This document shows, piece after piece, positions 48,618 through 57,046 of a DNA stretch of 57,046 bases. This DNA is from Halieaceae bacterium (GTDB lineage Bacteria > Pseudomonadota > Gammaproteobacteria > Pseudomonadales > Halieaceae). Where the stretch lies: NCBI GenBank assembly GCA_028282105.1, contig JANQIO010000165.1:1-57046 (forward strand), in the 5' to 3' direction. Below the pieces are notes generated by a model. It was not told where the DNA came from, searched no databases, and worked only from the letters and a program-made list of their open reading frames with translations. The stretch's first letter is position 1. Every line of letters starts with the position of its first letter. The position numbers and the translations under genes are program-made.

Positions 48618-50171
48618 ATGGCAATGAAACGCGTACTGATTGTCGGCGGTGGCTCCGCCGGCTGGATCACCGCCGCCTATATGGACGCCGTGTTAAACGC
48701 CCCCAACCGGCGGGCGGTGGACATCACCCTGATCGAATCACCGGACGTCGGCCGTATCGGGGTTGGTGAGGCCACCGTACCGAGTCTGCGCGACACCATG
48801 CGCACCATCGGCATCGACGAGAAGCGCTTCATGTCGGCCGCCGACGGCAGCTTCAAGCAGGCGATCAAGTTCGTGGACTGGTTGGAGAAGGGCAGCCACT
48901 ACTACCACCCCTTCGATCGCCGGCCGGCCGGGCGCATGGACCGTACAGGGCTGAGCTGGCTGGCCAGTAACCGTTCCACCCCCTTTGCTTCCACCGTCTC
49001 GATCCAGCCAGACCTGTGCGACGACGGCGTGGCGCCGAAAATTCCCGAGCACCCGGACTACCAGGGGCCGCTGTCCTACGCCTATCACGTCGATGCCGAG
49101 AAGCTCGCCGACACCCTGCTCGAGGTCGCCACCTCCCGCGGCGTGAAACATATACAGGGCTTTGTCACTGAGGTGGAGCACCACGACAACGGCGATATTT
49201 CCGGCGTGGTGACCAAAGACGGCCAGCGCATCGAGGCCGACCTGTTTATCGACTGCACCGGCTTTCTGTCACTGCTGATCGAGAAATCCCTGCAGGTCGG
49301 CTTCGTCGACTATTCCCAGTGGCTGCTGTGCGACTCGGCGGTCGCCATGCGCGTGGACTACGACACCTATTACCCCGGCGCTCGCCGCCCCTACACGGTT
49401 TCTACCGCCCTCTCCAACGGCTGGGTCTGGGATATCGCCCTCGCCACCCGGCGCGGCACCGGCTACGTCTACTCCAGCCAGTTCCTGGACGACGATGCGG
49501 CGGAAGCCGAACTGCGCGCCTTCGAAGGCCCCCACACTGCGGAGCTGCCGGCCCGCCGCCTCAAGTTCCGGGTCGGCCGCCGGGCAGAGCCCTGGCATCG
49601 CAACTGCGTGTCTATCGGCCTGTCATCAGGCTTTATTGAGCCGCTGGAATCCACCGGCCTGTTCCTGGTGGAACTGTCGGTGGCGACCCTGTGCGAGTAC
49701 TTCCCCTTTACCCGCGACATGGGTGGACTGGCGAAGGCCTACAACAAAATCATCGTCGAGCGCTACGAGGAGATTCTCGACTTTATCGTGCTGCACTACT
49801 GCCTGACGCGTCGCAATGACTCCGCCTTCTGGCAGGAAGTACAGAAGCCGGAGCGCATTCCCGACCGGCTGCGGGAGCGACTGGAGATGTGGCGTTACAA
49901 GTCGCCCTCGTTCTCTGATTTCCACGACACCATCCAGCTGTTCTCTCACCACACCTATGAGTACGTGATGTACGGCATGGATTTCCTGCGCGAGCGGGTC
50001 GAGCAGGCTGGCGGGCGCGCCCCCGACACCCGGGTACCGCCCCAGGTCAGCGAGGCCCTGCAGCGCGCCCGCGGTACCCTGATTCCCCACGACGCCTACC
50101 TGGAACGCGCCCTGGGCGATGCCTATCGCGTCAATACCACCGACGGAGCGGCCAGCGTCAATGCCTCCTAA
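48618..50171 (+). CDS. Flavin-dependent tryptophan halogenase-like protein 1
   Basis: 517-aa FAD protein of the PrnA/tryptophan halogenase family. FAD-binding RVLIVGGGSAGW at the N-terminus; the lysine that relays HOCl (K79 in PrnA) corresponds to K80 in SFKQAIKFVDW; the catalytic glutamate lies in GFIEPLESTG (E344). The WxWxIP motif reads WVWDIA, so the proline is replaced. Family members halogenate indoles with FADH2 and chloride or bromide, but many relatives located beside TonB receptors have no known substrate. It overlaps the next, paralogous gene by 11 nt. Placement in a glycan-uptake locus argues for a role tied to sugar or receptor biology rather than antibiotic synthesis. Confidence 0.9.
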   Translation: MAMKRVLIVGGGSAGWITAAYMDAVLNAPNRRAVDITLIESPDVGRIGVGEATVPSLRDTMRTIGIDEKRFMSAADGSFKQAIKFVDWLEKGSHYYHPFDRRPAGRMDRTGLSWLASNRSTPFASTVSIQPDLCDDGVAPKIPEHPDYQGPLSYAYHVDAEKLADTLLEVATSRGVKHIQGFVTEVEHHDNGDISGVVTKDGQRIEADLFIDCTGFLSLLIEKSLQVGFVDYSQWLLCDSAVAMRVDYDTYYPGARRPYTVSTALSNGWVWDIALATRRGTGYVYSSQFLDDDAAEAELRAFEGPHTAELPARRLKFRVGRRAEPWHRNCVSIGLSSGFIEPLESTGLFLVELSVATLCEYFPFTRDMGGLAKAYNKIIVERYEEILDFIVLHYCLTRRNDSAFWQEVQKPERIPDRLRERLEMWRYKSPSFSDFHDTIQLFSHHTYEYVMYGMDFLRERVEQAGGRAPDTRVPPQVSEALQRARGTLIPHDAYLERALGDAYRVNTTDGAASVNAS

Positions 50172-51693
50172 GCGTGTCCTGATTGTCGGCGGTGGCTCCG
50201 CCGGCTGGATTACAGCGGCCTATATGAATGCCGCTCTCAACCGCGGCGGCCAGGGCCAGCAGCCGGTGGAGATAGCCGTGGTGGAATCCCCCGACGTGCC
50301 GCGGGTGGGCGTCGGCGAGGCGACGGTGCCCACCATTCGCCACGTGCTGCAAACCGTGGGCATCGATGAATCAAAGTTCATGCGCGAGGCGGATGCCACC
50401 TTCAAGCAGGCCATCAAGTTTGTCGACTGGCACCGCAAGGACGGCAGCGGCTACTACCACCCCTTCGACCGCCGCGGCGCCGGTCCGGTGGACTACAGCG
50501 CGCTGGACTGGCTGGGCAGCGACCGCTCGGTGCCCTTCGCCGACACCGTTTCCGTGCAACCACAGCTCTGTGAGATGGGCCTGTCACCGCGCATGCCGGA
50601 CAGCAAGGATTTCAGCTCACCCATGCCCTACGCCTACCACATGGACGCGGAGAAGTTTGCCGACTGCCTGTGTGAGCACGCTACCGCCCGCGGCGTGGCG
50701 CACTACCGGGAAAACGTGGTGGACGTGGAGCAGTCGGAATCGGGCCACATCAGCGCCGTGACCACGGACAGCGGCCGCCGTCTGGAGGCTGACCTGTTTA
50801 TCGACTGCACTGGCTTCCGCGGCCTGTTGATCGACAAGGTCATGCAGGTGCCGTTCCGGGACTTCAGCGACTATCTGCTGTGCGACCGGGCAGTGGCCAT
50901 GCGTGTGCCCTATGATGTGCACTACCCCGGCGCCATCAAACCCTATACCACCGCCACAGCGCTTTCCAACGGCTGGGTCTGGGATATCGGCCTGGTGAAT
51001 CGCCGCGGCACCGGCTACGTCTACTCCGGCGCCTTCCTAGACGACGATGCCGCGGAGGCTGAACTGCGTGCCTTTGAGGGTCCACACACCGAGCAGCTCG
51101 AGGCCCGTCGCATTCGTTTCCGGGTCGGCCGCCGTGAAACCTTCTGGGAGAAAAACTGTATTGCCACCGGCCTCGCCGGCGGCTTTATCGAACCGCTGGA
51201 ATCTACTGGCCTGTATCTGACCGAGTTTGCCGCGGTCACCCTGTCCGAGCACTTCCCTTTTGCCGATGCGATGCAGCCGCTGGCTGACCGCTTCAATCGC
51301 ATTATCGGCAATCGCTACGACGAAGTGCTCGACTTCGTGAATATGCATTACTGCCTGACCCGGCGCGACGACACGGACTTCTGGCGGGAGGTGCAGCGCG
51401 AAGAACGCATCACCGACAACCTCAGGGCCAAGTTCGAGTTCTGGCGCATCAAGCCGCCTTCCGCCTCGGACTTCGACGACCAGTTTCGGCTGTTTTCACA
51501 CCAGAGCTACGAGTACATCCTCTACGGCATGGACTTCAATGCCGGCGGTCACAGTGAGCGCTTCGGCGCGTCGCGTCCTGCCACCCAGGTGCCGCCCCAC
51601 GTTGGCAAGGTGGTAGAAGCGGCACGCACACGCCTGCCCCGCCACGAGGCCTGGCTGGCTGCAGAGCACGGTGGTCAGAGCCTCGTTGCCTAA
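50161..51693 (+). CDS. Flavin-dependent tryptophan halogenase-like protein 2
   Basis: 510-aa paralogue of the preceding gene, collinear along its whole length. RVLIVGGGSAGW, lysine K82 in TFKQAIKFVDW and glutamate E347 in GFIEPLESTG are kept; WxWxIP reads WVWDIG. The start is ATG 50161 inside the last codons of gene 1 (11-nt overlap), indicating translational coupling and possibly a heterodimer; an in-frame start at 50119 is longer and not needed. Clearly a tandem duplication that has diverged. A long inverted repeat follows its stop and separates it from the GDPD gene. Confidence 0.9.
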   Translation: MPPKRVLIVGGGSAGWITAAYMNAALNRGGQGQQPVEIAVVESPDVPRVGVGEATVPTIRHVLQTVGIDESKFMREADATFKQAIKFVDWHRKDGSGYYHPFDRRGAGPVDYSALDWLGSDRSVPFADTVSVQPQLCEMGLSPRMPDSKDFSSPMPYAYHMDAEKFADCLCEHATARGVAHYRENVVDVEQSESGHISAVTTDSGRRLEADLFIDCTGFRGLLIDKVMQVPFRDFSDYLLCDRAVAMRVPYDVHYPGAIKPYTTATALSNGWVWDIGLVNRRGTGYVYSGAFLDDDAAEAELRAFEGPHTEQLEARRIRFRVGRRETFWEKNCIATGLAGGFIEPLESTGLYLTEFAAVTLSEHFPFADAMQPLADRFNRIIGNRYDEVLDFVNMHYCLTRRDDTDFWREVQREERITDNLRAKFEFWRIKPPSASDFDDQFRLFSHQSYEYILYGMDFNAGGHSERFGASRPATQVPPHVGKVVEAARTRLPRHEAWLAAEHGGQSLVA

Positions 51694-51704
51694 GCGAGAA
51701 ACAG

Positions 51705-51777
51705 GAGAAAAAGGGGTCAGAGAAAAAGGGGTCAGAGCCCTTTTTCCCAAAAAAAGGGCTCTGACCCCTTTTTCTCT
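51705..51777. repeat. REP-like inverted repeat, copy 3, with one partial unit
   Basis: Perfect 27-bp arms (51719-51745 and 51751-51777) with the GGGGTCAGAGCCC core, inverted around CCCAA, preceded by a truncated unit GAGAAAAAGGGGTCAG. It lies 12 nt after the second halogenase-like gene and before the GDPD gene, and has T-rich ends on both strands as in a bidirectional terminator. Confidence 0.88.
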
Positions 51778-51795
51778 TATTCCTTTGGGTGTTGC

Positions 51796-52596
51796 GTGAA
51801 CGAGCGCTTGCAGGAGCTGTTGATGGCGGCGGCGGACGGTGTTGTCGCCGCCCTGCCGCAGCGCCGGCCATCGCGCTCGGCCCTGCAACACTGCCGGCTG
51901 GTGTCTCACCGGGGCGAGCACGACAATCACAGCGTTTATGAGAACACCCTGGCAGCCTTTCGCCTGGCCCGCGATGCCGGCGTATGGGGTATCGAATGCG
52001 ATATCCACTGGACCCGCGACCTGGTGCCGGTGGTCATACACGACCCGGACGGCGCGCGCGTGTTCGGCGACGCCAGCGTGGTAGCAGCGCTGGACTTCAA
52101 GGAGCTGCGCAAGCGCCTGCCGCTGGTACCCAGCCTGGCAGAACTGGTTGACGAGTGTGGCGGCCGCACTCACCTGATGATTGAGATCAAACCGGCCGCC
52201 CACCCCGAGCCGAATCGGCAGCGGGAAATCCTGGCGGCTACGCTGGAAACACTGAACGCGGTGCAGGACTACCACTTCCTGGCCCTGGATCCATCGCTGT
52301 TTGCACAGGTGAGCTTCGCCCCGCCGGCCAGCTACCTGCCGGTGGCGGAGCTCAATGTGGGGGCGCTGAGTGAACTGGCGCTGGCGCACCACTACGGCGG
52401 CCTCACCGGCCACTACCTGCTGCTGGGCCGGCATACGCTCAACGCGCACCACAGCTTCGGCCAGCAGATCGGCACCGGCCATATCGGCTCGCGCAATGCG
52501 CTGTACCGGGAGCTGAACCGCGGGGTGGAATGGCTGTTCAGCAACAATGCGGTGGCCATGCAGGGGCTGGTAGACCAGCTGCTGGCGCAGCACTAG
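51796..52596 (+). CDS. Glycerophosphodiester phosphodiesterase-family protein
   Basis: 266-aa GDPD TIM barrel. SHRGEHDNHSVYENTLAAF (H38, R39, E49-type ligand), GIECDIHWTRD (E67, D69), HDPDGARVFG (H82) and HLMIEIKPAA (E and K of the active site) are present. Such enzymes hydrolyse glycerophosphodiesters to glycerol-3-phosphate. Start is GTG 51796 with no obvious ribosome site. It is a plus-strand gene between the halogenase pair and convergent sugar transporter; link to the glycan locus is unclear. Confidence 0.87.
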   Translation: MNERLQELLMAAADGVVAALPQRRPSRSALQHCRLVSHRGEHDNHSVYENTLAAFRLARDAGVWGIECDIHWTRDLVPVVIHDPDGARVFGDASVVAALDFKELRKRLPLVPSLAELVDECGGRTHLMIEIKPAAHPEPNRQREILAATLETLNAVQDYHFLALDPSLFAQVSFAPPASYLPVAELNVGALSELALAHHYGGLTGHYLLLGRHTLNAHHSFGQQIGTGHIGSRNALYRELNRGVEWLFSNNAVAMQGLVDQLLAQH

Positions 52597-52606
52597 CACC
52601 CCATCG

Positions 52607-54022
52607 CTAGCCCGGCATGGCCTCCAGCTCCAGGCCGCGGGTTTCCTTTACATAGCGCAGAACAAAGGCCACCGACACCGCCGCCGACAGGGCATAGAAA
52701 CCGTAGGCGCCCACCAGGCCGACACTGGCCATGAGGATGGGGAAAGTCATGGTGATGGCAAAGTTGGCGCCCCACTGGCACAGACCGGCCACCGCCAGCG
52801 CGGAGCCGCGGAACTGGTTGGGGAACATCTCACCCAGCATCACCCACATCACCGGACCCCAGGAAAAATTGAAGAAGACCACGTAGAGGTTGGCGGCCAC
52901 CAGGGTGAGGGCACCGGTGCTGTCGCCGAGCACGAGTTTGCCGTTCTGCAGTTCTCCACTGCTGAAGCCGGCTACCATCATGGCCAGGCACAGGGTCATA
53001 CCCGCCGAACCAATCGCCAGCAGCGGCTTGCGGCCGATGCGATCGATAGTGAGGATGGTGCCGATACAGGCGGCGATGCTGAGTGAGCCGCTGATAATAT
53101 TGATCAGCAGCGCATCGGACTCAGAAAAGCCTACCGCCTGCCAGAGTACCGCCCCGTAGTAGAACACCACGTTGATGCCCACCAGCTGCTGAAACACCGC
53201 CAGGCCGATGCCCACCCAAACCACCGGGCGAATGCGACCGGCATCCGCCAGATCGCGAAACCGCGGCCGGTGATCTTCTGCCAGCGAGGCCCTGATCTCG
53301 GCCAGCTTGTCGCCGGCCAGCCGCGCACCGTACAGTCTCGCCAGGGTGAATTCGGCGTCGGCCAGGCGCCGGGCGGCGACCAGGTAGCGCGGGCTCTCGG
53401 GAATAAACAGCAGCGCCATCAGGAACAGGCCCGCCGGAATCATCTCCATCCAGAACATCCAGCGCCAGGCTTCAAAGCCTGCCGCCAGCACGCTGGTGGA
53501 AGCGCCGGCCACACCGGCAAGGATGTAGTTGCTCACGAAGGACGCCGTCAGGCCGCAGATAATCGCGACCTGCTGCACCGTCGCCAGGCGGCCGCGATAG
53601 TGGGCCGGTGCGATTTCGCTGATGTAGGCCGGCGCCATCACGCTGGCGGCGCCCACCGCCAGCCCGCCCAGCACGCGGTACAGCACAAATTCCAGGGAGC
53701 CGCCGGCAACCCCCGATCCCCAGGCACTCACCAGGAAGCACAGGGCCGACACCCGCAACAGGCTGCGGCGGCCGAACACCTCCGCCAGGCGGCCTGCAAA
53801 AAACGCTCCCGCGGCACAGCCCAGCAACATGGAAGCGACATTGAAGCCCGTGCCGACGCTGTCCGCGTTGAAGGCAATGCGCAGGCCGTCCACCGTGCCG
53901 TTGATGACCCCGCTGTCGTAGCCGAACAGGAAACCGCCGATGGTGGCCACGCAGCTCACCAGGATTACCAGCCCGTGATTGATCTCCTCGCCGGCGGTCT
54001 CGGCAGCGTTGCCTGGGGTCAT
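52607..54022 (-). CDS. Sugar-porter (SP/GLUT-like) MFS transporter
   Basis: 471-aa 12-helix transporter of the sugar porter family: GGFLFGYDSGVINGT, RLAEVFGRRSLL, the RVLGGLAVGAASVMAPAYIS segment, FIPESPRYLV, FQQLVGINVVFYYG and TRGLELE-type end KETRGLELEAMPG. Members transport glucose, xylose and similar hexoses by proton symport or facilitation. Its ATG at 54022 overlaps the stop of the GH97 gene by 4 nt (ATGA), so hydrolase and transporter are translationally coupled: glucose released by GH97 would be imported here. Confidence 0.93.
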   Translation of the reverse strand: MTPGNAAETAGEEINHGLVILVSCVATIGGFLFGYDSGVINGTVDGLRIAFNADSVGTGFNVASMLLGCAAGAFFAGRLAEVFGRRSLLRVSALCFLVSAWGSGVAGGSLEFVLYRVLGGLAVGAASVMAPAYISEIAPAHYRGRLATVQQVAIICGLTASFVSNYILAGVAGASTSVLAAGFEAWRWMFWMEMIPAGLFLMALLFIPESPRYLVAARRLADAEFTLARLYGARLAGDKLAEIRASLAEDHRPRFRDLADAGRIRPVVWVGIGLAVFQQLVGINVVFYYGAVLWQAVGFSESDALLINIISGSLSIAACIGTILTIDRIGRKPLLAIGSAGMTLCLAMMVAGFSSGELQNGKLVLGDSTGALTLVAANLYVVFFNFSWGPVMWVMLGEMFPNQFRGSALAVAGLCQWGANFAITMTFPILMASVGLVGAYGFYALSAAVSVAFVLRYVKETRGLELEAMPG

Positions 54023-56076
54023 GGCGACCTCGATGAGTGAGCGTTTCTTATGGGTGTCAGCACCGCAGCATAGCCACCACCCGGAGCCAGGAACAGAGAC
54101 AGCGGGTCACCGCTTCTGACCCTGCGCTCCGCCACGGTCATGGCGTAGGGGCGCTCGCGCCAGTGAGCATCCTCGGCATCGCCCCACCACTGCAGGCGAT
54201 AGTCACAACCCGGCTCGAGGAAGTCGAGTGTAAGTTTCAGTTGCCTGGCTGATTCATCGCTCACAGCGCCGATGAACCAGCGCTCGCCATCCCGTTCACG
54301 CCGGGCCAGCACGGCAAAGTCCCCGACCTCCCCGGCCAGCGCCAGGGATTGCTCCCAGTCGGTGGGTACCTGCTTGATGAAACGAAAGGCCTCCGGTCGC
54401 TGGCGGTAGTTATCCGGCAGGTCTGCCGCCATGTGCACCGGGCTGTAGAGCACCACATAGGCGGCCAGCTGCCGCGCCAGGGTAGTGGGAATCCGGCTTT
54501 CTGCATCAGCACCGTGAGGCATAAGGTCGACAATGCCCGGCGTGAAATCCATGGGGCCCGCCAGCATGCGAGTGAATACCAGGGTCGCCATATGGTCGAC
54601 CGCGTTGGGCGGTGTCGCCCAGGCGTTGTACTCCTGGCCACGCGCGCCCTCGCGGGTCAGCCAGTTGGGATAGGTGCGGCGCAGTCCGGTGTCCTTGACT
54701 GGCTCATGGCTGTTGATGGCAATGCGATGCCGTGCCGCGGTCTCCAGCACGCGGATAAAGTGATTCACGGCGTACTGGCCGTAATGCCATTCCCGGCGCT
54801 CAATACCCTGTGTATCGAAGCGCACAAGTTCGCCGGCATCAGCCACATAGCCGGTCTTTACCTGGCTCACGCCCAGCTCACCATAGAGGGCAAAAGCGCC
54901 CTCCATCTGCGCCTCGTAGTTGCCGAGGTGGCCCGATGTCTCGTGATGACCCACCAGTCGCACACCGCGCTGGCGGCCGTAGTCAGTCACCCGCTTGATA
55001 TCGAAATCCCTGTAGGCACGGGTAAAGCTGAACACGGCGCCGTTGGCCAGCCAGTCGCCGTCCCAGCCGGTGTTCCAGCCCTCCACCAGTACACCGTCAA
55101 AGCCGTGTTCGGCGGCAAAGTCCATGTACTCGAGGGTGCGCGCTGTGGTCGCGCCGTGGCGGCGGCCACTGCCCCAGGTGTACCTGCCGATATGCATACC
55201 CCACCAGATACCGATGTACTTGCCAGGTTCCACCCAGGACACGTCGCCCAGCTTGTTGGGCTCGTTGAGATTGAGGATCAGGTCGGACATCACCAGGCCG
55301 GCGGCCTGCTGTGACACCTGGATAGTGCGCCAGGGTGTATGAAAAGCGCCGCGCTTGTGGACCGCGACCCCATCGGCACCCGGCGCCAGGCGCGCGTGCA
55401 TCATGCCCCAGCGGCCCTGCTGCAGGTACATGCCGGAGTAGTCCAGCAGCGCGGCCTCGTGGATGGCCAGGTGGGTGCCATCATCGAGCCGCACGGTAAA
55501 CGGCGTATGCGCACGCCCTACTTCGCCCACCGCGGTGGCCCGGTAGGTGTATTCATAGCGATTCCACTCCGCCGCCGGCACCCACCAGGCCGCCGCCTGG
55601 TTGTCGAGCTGGAAGCCGGTCAGCTCGCGGGTGATGGCGCGGGCCTGGTCAGCTGCCAGGGGTAGTTCGTAGCGAAACCCCAGGCCGTCGTCGAATACGC
55701 GCACTCGCAGCCTGAACGCCCGCGCATCCTCAGCGCCAGCCGCAAATTCCACCAGTAGTTCATTGTGGTGGTCGCGAACCTCGCGGCGCTCGCCCCAGGG
55801 TTGTTGCCACTGGCGATCACGGGAGACGCGCTCCGCCGACACCAGCTCCAGTCCGCCGTCCAGTGCCGGCGCATCGCGAAACACCAGCCCCAGGGGCGAC
55901 TCCCCCACCACTTCACGGCCGCGAAATTCCACCCGGTAGCGCGGCGCGCCCCGCTCACTCCAGACACTGAAACGGATGTGCCCGTCCGGTGACTGCACGG
56001 TTTCCCGGGCACTGACAGGCGCTGCATACGTAATCATGAGCGCCAGTAAATAGACAGCACCGGTGATCTTATTCAC
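54019..56076 (-). CDS. Glycoside hydrolase family 97 alpha-glucosidase (SusB-like)
   Basis: 685-aa exported GH97 enzyme. Signal peptide MNKITGAVYLLALMITYAAP followed by the N-terminal beta-sandwich (SPDGHIRFSVWSERGAPRY), the catalytic TIM barrel (GFDGVLVEGWNTGWDGDW, VGHHETSGH with E379) and calcium/acid glutamates in INSHEPVKDTG (E458) and LTREGARGQEY (E476, E482). The HHETSG glutamate is the feature of the inverting alpha-glucosidase branch represented by SusB, as opposed to retaining alpha-galactosidases. Start GTG 56076 with GGAG. It would act in the periplasm on oligosaccharides brought in by the TonB receptor. Divergent from glucokinase by only 49 nt. Confidence 0.93.
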   Translation of the reverse strand: MNKITGAVYLLALMITYAAPVSARETVQSPDGHIRFSVWSERGAPRYRVEFRGREVVGESPLGLVFRDAPALDGGLELVSAERVSRDRQWQQPWGERREVRDHHNELLVEFAAGAEDARAFRLRVRVFDDGLGFRYELPLAADQARAITRELTGFQLDNQAAAWWVPAAEWNRYEYTYRATAVGEVGRAHTPFTVRLDDGTHLAIHEAALLDYSGMYLQQGRWGMMHARLAPGADGVAVHKRGAFHTPWRTIQVSQQAAGLVMSDLILNLNEPNKLGDVSWVEPGKYIGIWWGMHIGRYTWGSGRRHGATTARTLEYMDFAAEHGFDGVLVEGWNTGWDGDWLANGAVFSFTRAYRDFDIKRVTDYGRQRGVRLVGHHETSGHLGNYEAQMEGAFALYGELGVSQVKTGYVADAGELVRFDTQGIERREWHYGQYAVNHFIRVLETAARHRIAINSHEPVKDTGLRRTYPNWLTREGARGQEYNAWATPPNAVDHMATLVFTRMLAGPMDFTPGIVDLMPHGADAESRIPTTLARQLAAYVVLYSPVHMAADLPDNYRQRPEAFRFIKQVPTDWEQSLALAGEVGDFAVLARRERDGERWFIGAVSDESARQLKLTLDFLEPGCDYRLQWWGDAEDAHWRERPYAMTVAERRVRSGDPLSLFLAPGGGYAAVLTPIRNAHSSRSP

Positions 56077-56125
56077 AATAGCTCTCCGCTAATAAAACCC
56101 CTGCATTTACAGGCTTTCGCGCATC

Positions 56126-57046
56126 GTGAACGAACCTATCATCGTGGCTGACGTCGGCGGCACCAATGGCCGATTTGCCATCGCCCGCTTTCACGCCAAC
56201 AGCGTCGAACTGGAGCGCAGCGTGAAGTACAGCAACGCCGGCCTGCAGGGCTTTGCCGAGCTGTTGGCCCTCTACCTGGAGGAGCTCGGGGACGCGGCGC
56301 CACGCAGCGCCTGCTTCGCCACGGCTGGACCCAACACCGGCCGCGAGGGCCTGCTCACCAATCTCGGCTGGCAGCTCGACGCCGCCGCGCTGGAGGCGCG
56401 GTTCGGACTTGAAGAGATCCTGTTCGTCAACGACTTCAAGGCGCTGGCACGGATGGCGCCGGAACTTCCGCCGTCGGACACAGCGCTGGTGCGGGATGCG
56501 CCTGGCCAGGCCGGTGCGCCGCTGTCGGTGATTGGGCCCGGTACCGGGCTCGGTGTCGCCCTGGTACTGGATGAACCCAGCGGCCCGCTGACGGTCGGCA
56601 CCGAGGGCGGGCACATCGGCTTCGCCCCGGGCAACCCACTGGAGGTCGCCCTCTGGCAACACCTGGCGGAGCGCCATGAGTTTGTCTACGCCGAGCTGCT
56701 GCTGTCCGGGGACGGACTCTGCCGGCTGCATGACTTCCTGGTGCAGGAACACGGCGACGGCAGTACGGGCCTGAGCGCGGCGGATATCACCACAGCCGCT
56801 CTGGAAGGCGATGCCAGCTGCGAGCGCACGGTGATGCAGTTTCTGGGAATTCTCGGCAGCGTGGCCGGTGACGTGGCGCTGTGCCACGGCGCCAGAGGTG
56901 GCATCTACCTCGGTGGCGGCATCGTGCGCCGGGTGATTCCGCTGCTGGAGCGCAGCCCGTTCTGCGAGCGTTTCCTGGCCAAGGGCCGCATGCGCGATTA
57001 CCTGGCGGATATCCCGGTGCGGCTGATCACGGCCGAGCAGGTGGCC
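56126..57046 (+). CDS. glk: Glucokinase, bacterial Glk type (3' end cut by window edge)
   Basis: I translated this directly; it runs open for 307 codons to the right edge. GTG start at 56126 (weak ribosome site). ATP-binding VADVGGTNGRFAIA, substrate-binding FVNDFKALARM, IGPGTGLGVALV and EGGHIGFAPGNPLEVALWQ, and C-terminal HGARGGIYLGGGIVRR match bacterial glucokinase (PF02685), usually about 320-340 aa, so only the last residues are missing. It phosphorylates glucose produced by the GH97/transporter pair, completing the locus. Confidence 0.93.
   Translation, partial: MNEPIIVADVGGTNGRFAIARFHANSVELERSVKYSNAGLQGFAELLALYLEELGDAAPRSACFATAGPNTGREGLLTNLGWQLDAAALEARFGLEEILFVNDFKALARMAPELPPSDTALVRDAPGQAGAPLSVIGPGTGLGVALVLDEPSGPLTVGTEGGHIGFAPGNPLEVALWQHLAERHEFVYAELLLSGDGLCRLHDFLVQEHGDGSTGLSAADITTAALEGDASCERTVMQFLGILGSVAGDVALCHGARGGIYLGGGIVRRVIPLLERSPFCERFLAKGRMRDYLADIPVRLITAEQVA

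Overview
The window reads as chromosomal DNA of a GC-rich, Gram-negative gammaproteobacterium. Support comes from a TonB-dependent receptor, an AlgP-like lysine/alanine-rich protein, several lipoproteins, a PhoX phosphatase with a Tat signal, and a dispersed repeat built on GGGGTCAGAGCCC. The gene mix (steroid/isoprenoid catabolism beside an alpha-glucan locus) fits marine Halieaceae-like (OM60/NOR5) bacteria, but that placement is inference. I see no rRNA, tRNA, CRISPR array, phage or insertion sequence.

Left part (1-32 kb): an accessory catabolic region. It holds an edge-truncated acetoacetate decarboxylase-family gene, a KshA-like Rieske oxygenase, an amidohydrolase with a divergent TetR regulator, a TetR/haloalkane-dehalogenase-like/DUF1330 operon with a clear palindromic operator, an AlgP-like DNA-binding protein, and a run of redox genes (LLM flavoenzyme, MDR reductase, cytochrome P450, iron alcohol dehydrogenase, sugar-isomerase-like barrel). 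Next come an acyl-CoA-dehydrogenase-like flavoprotein, a PAF-acetylhydrolase-like protein, a FAD monooxygenase and a GST. At 18.9-23.6 kb lies a compact operon of a cysteine-less SCP-x thiolase (Ltp2-like aldolase), its DUF35 partner, an acyl-CoA dehydrogenase, a TetR regulator and a divergent second acyl-CoA dehydrogenase. A double-hotdog MaoC protein and a Baeyer-Villiger monooxygenase follow at 29.5-32 kb. Together these resemble the parts list of the mycobacterial igr operon, which removes the last side-chain carbons of cholesterol, with domains shuffled between polypeptides. The substrate (steroid, bile acid or other isoprenoid) cannot be fixed from sequence.

Middle part (32-42.6 kb): PhoX with a candidate Pho box, a P450-type [2Fe-2S] ferredoxin, a large lipoprotein resembling clan CD (gingipain-like) cysteine peptidases, an unrecognised membrane protein next to an orphan CHASE4 sensor, a DUF1295 (steroid 5-alpha-reductase-like) membrane protein, an acyl-CoA synthetase and a small lipoprotein.

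Right part (42.6-57 kb): a carbohydrate (probably malto-oligosaccharide/alpha-glucoside) uptake locus. Two translationally coupled MFS sugar transporters diverge from a TonB-dependent receptor, which is followed by two overlapping flavin-dependent halogenase-like genes and a glycerophosphodiesterase-like gene. Opposite these are a sugar-porter MFS and a GH97 alpha-glucosidase, divergent from a glucokinase cut by the right edge. Implied flow: receptor brings oligosaccharide across the outer membrane, GH97 hydrolyses it in the periplasm, MFS proteins import sugar, glucokinase phosphorylates it.

The GGGGTCAGAGCCC repeat occurs as three perfect inverted pairs, all at gene 3' ends, plus one degenerate copy.
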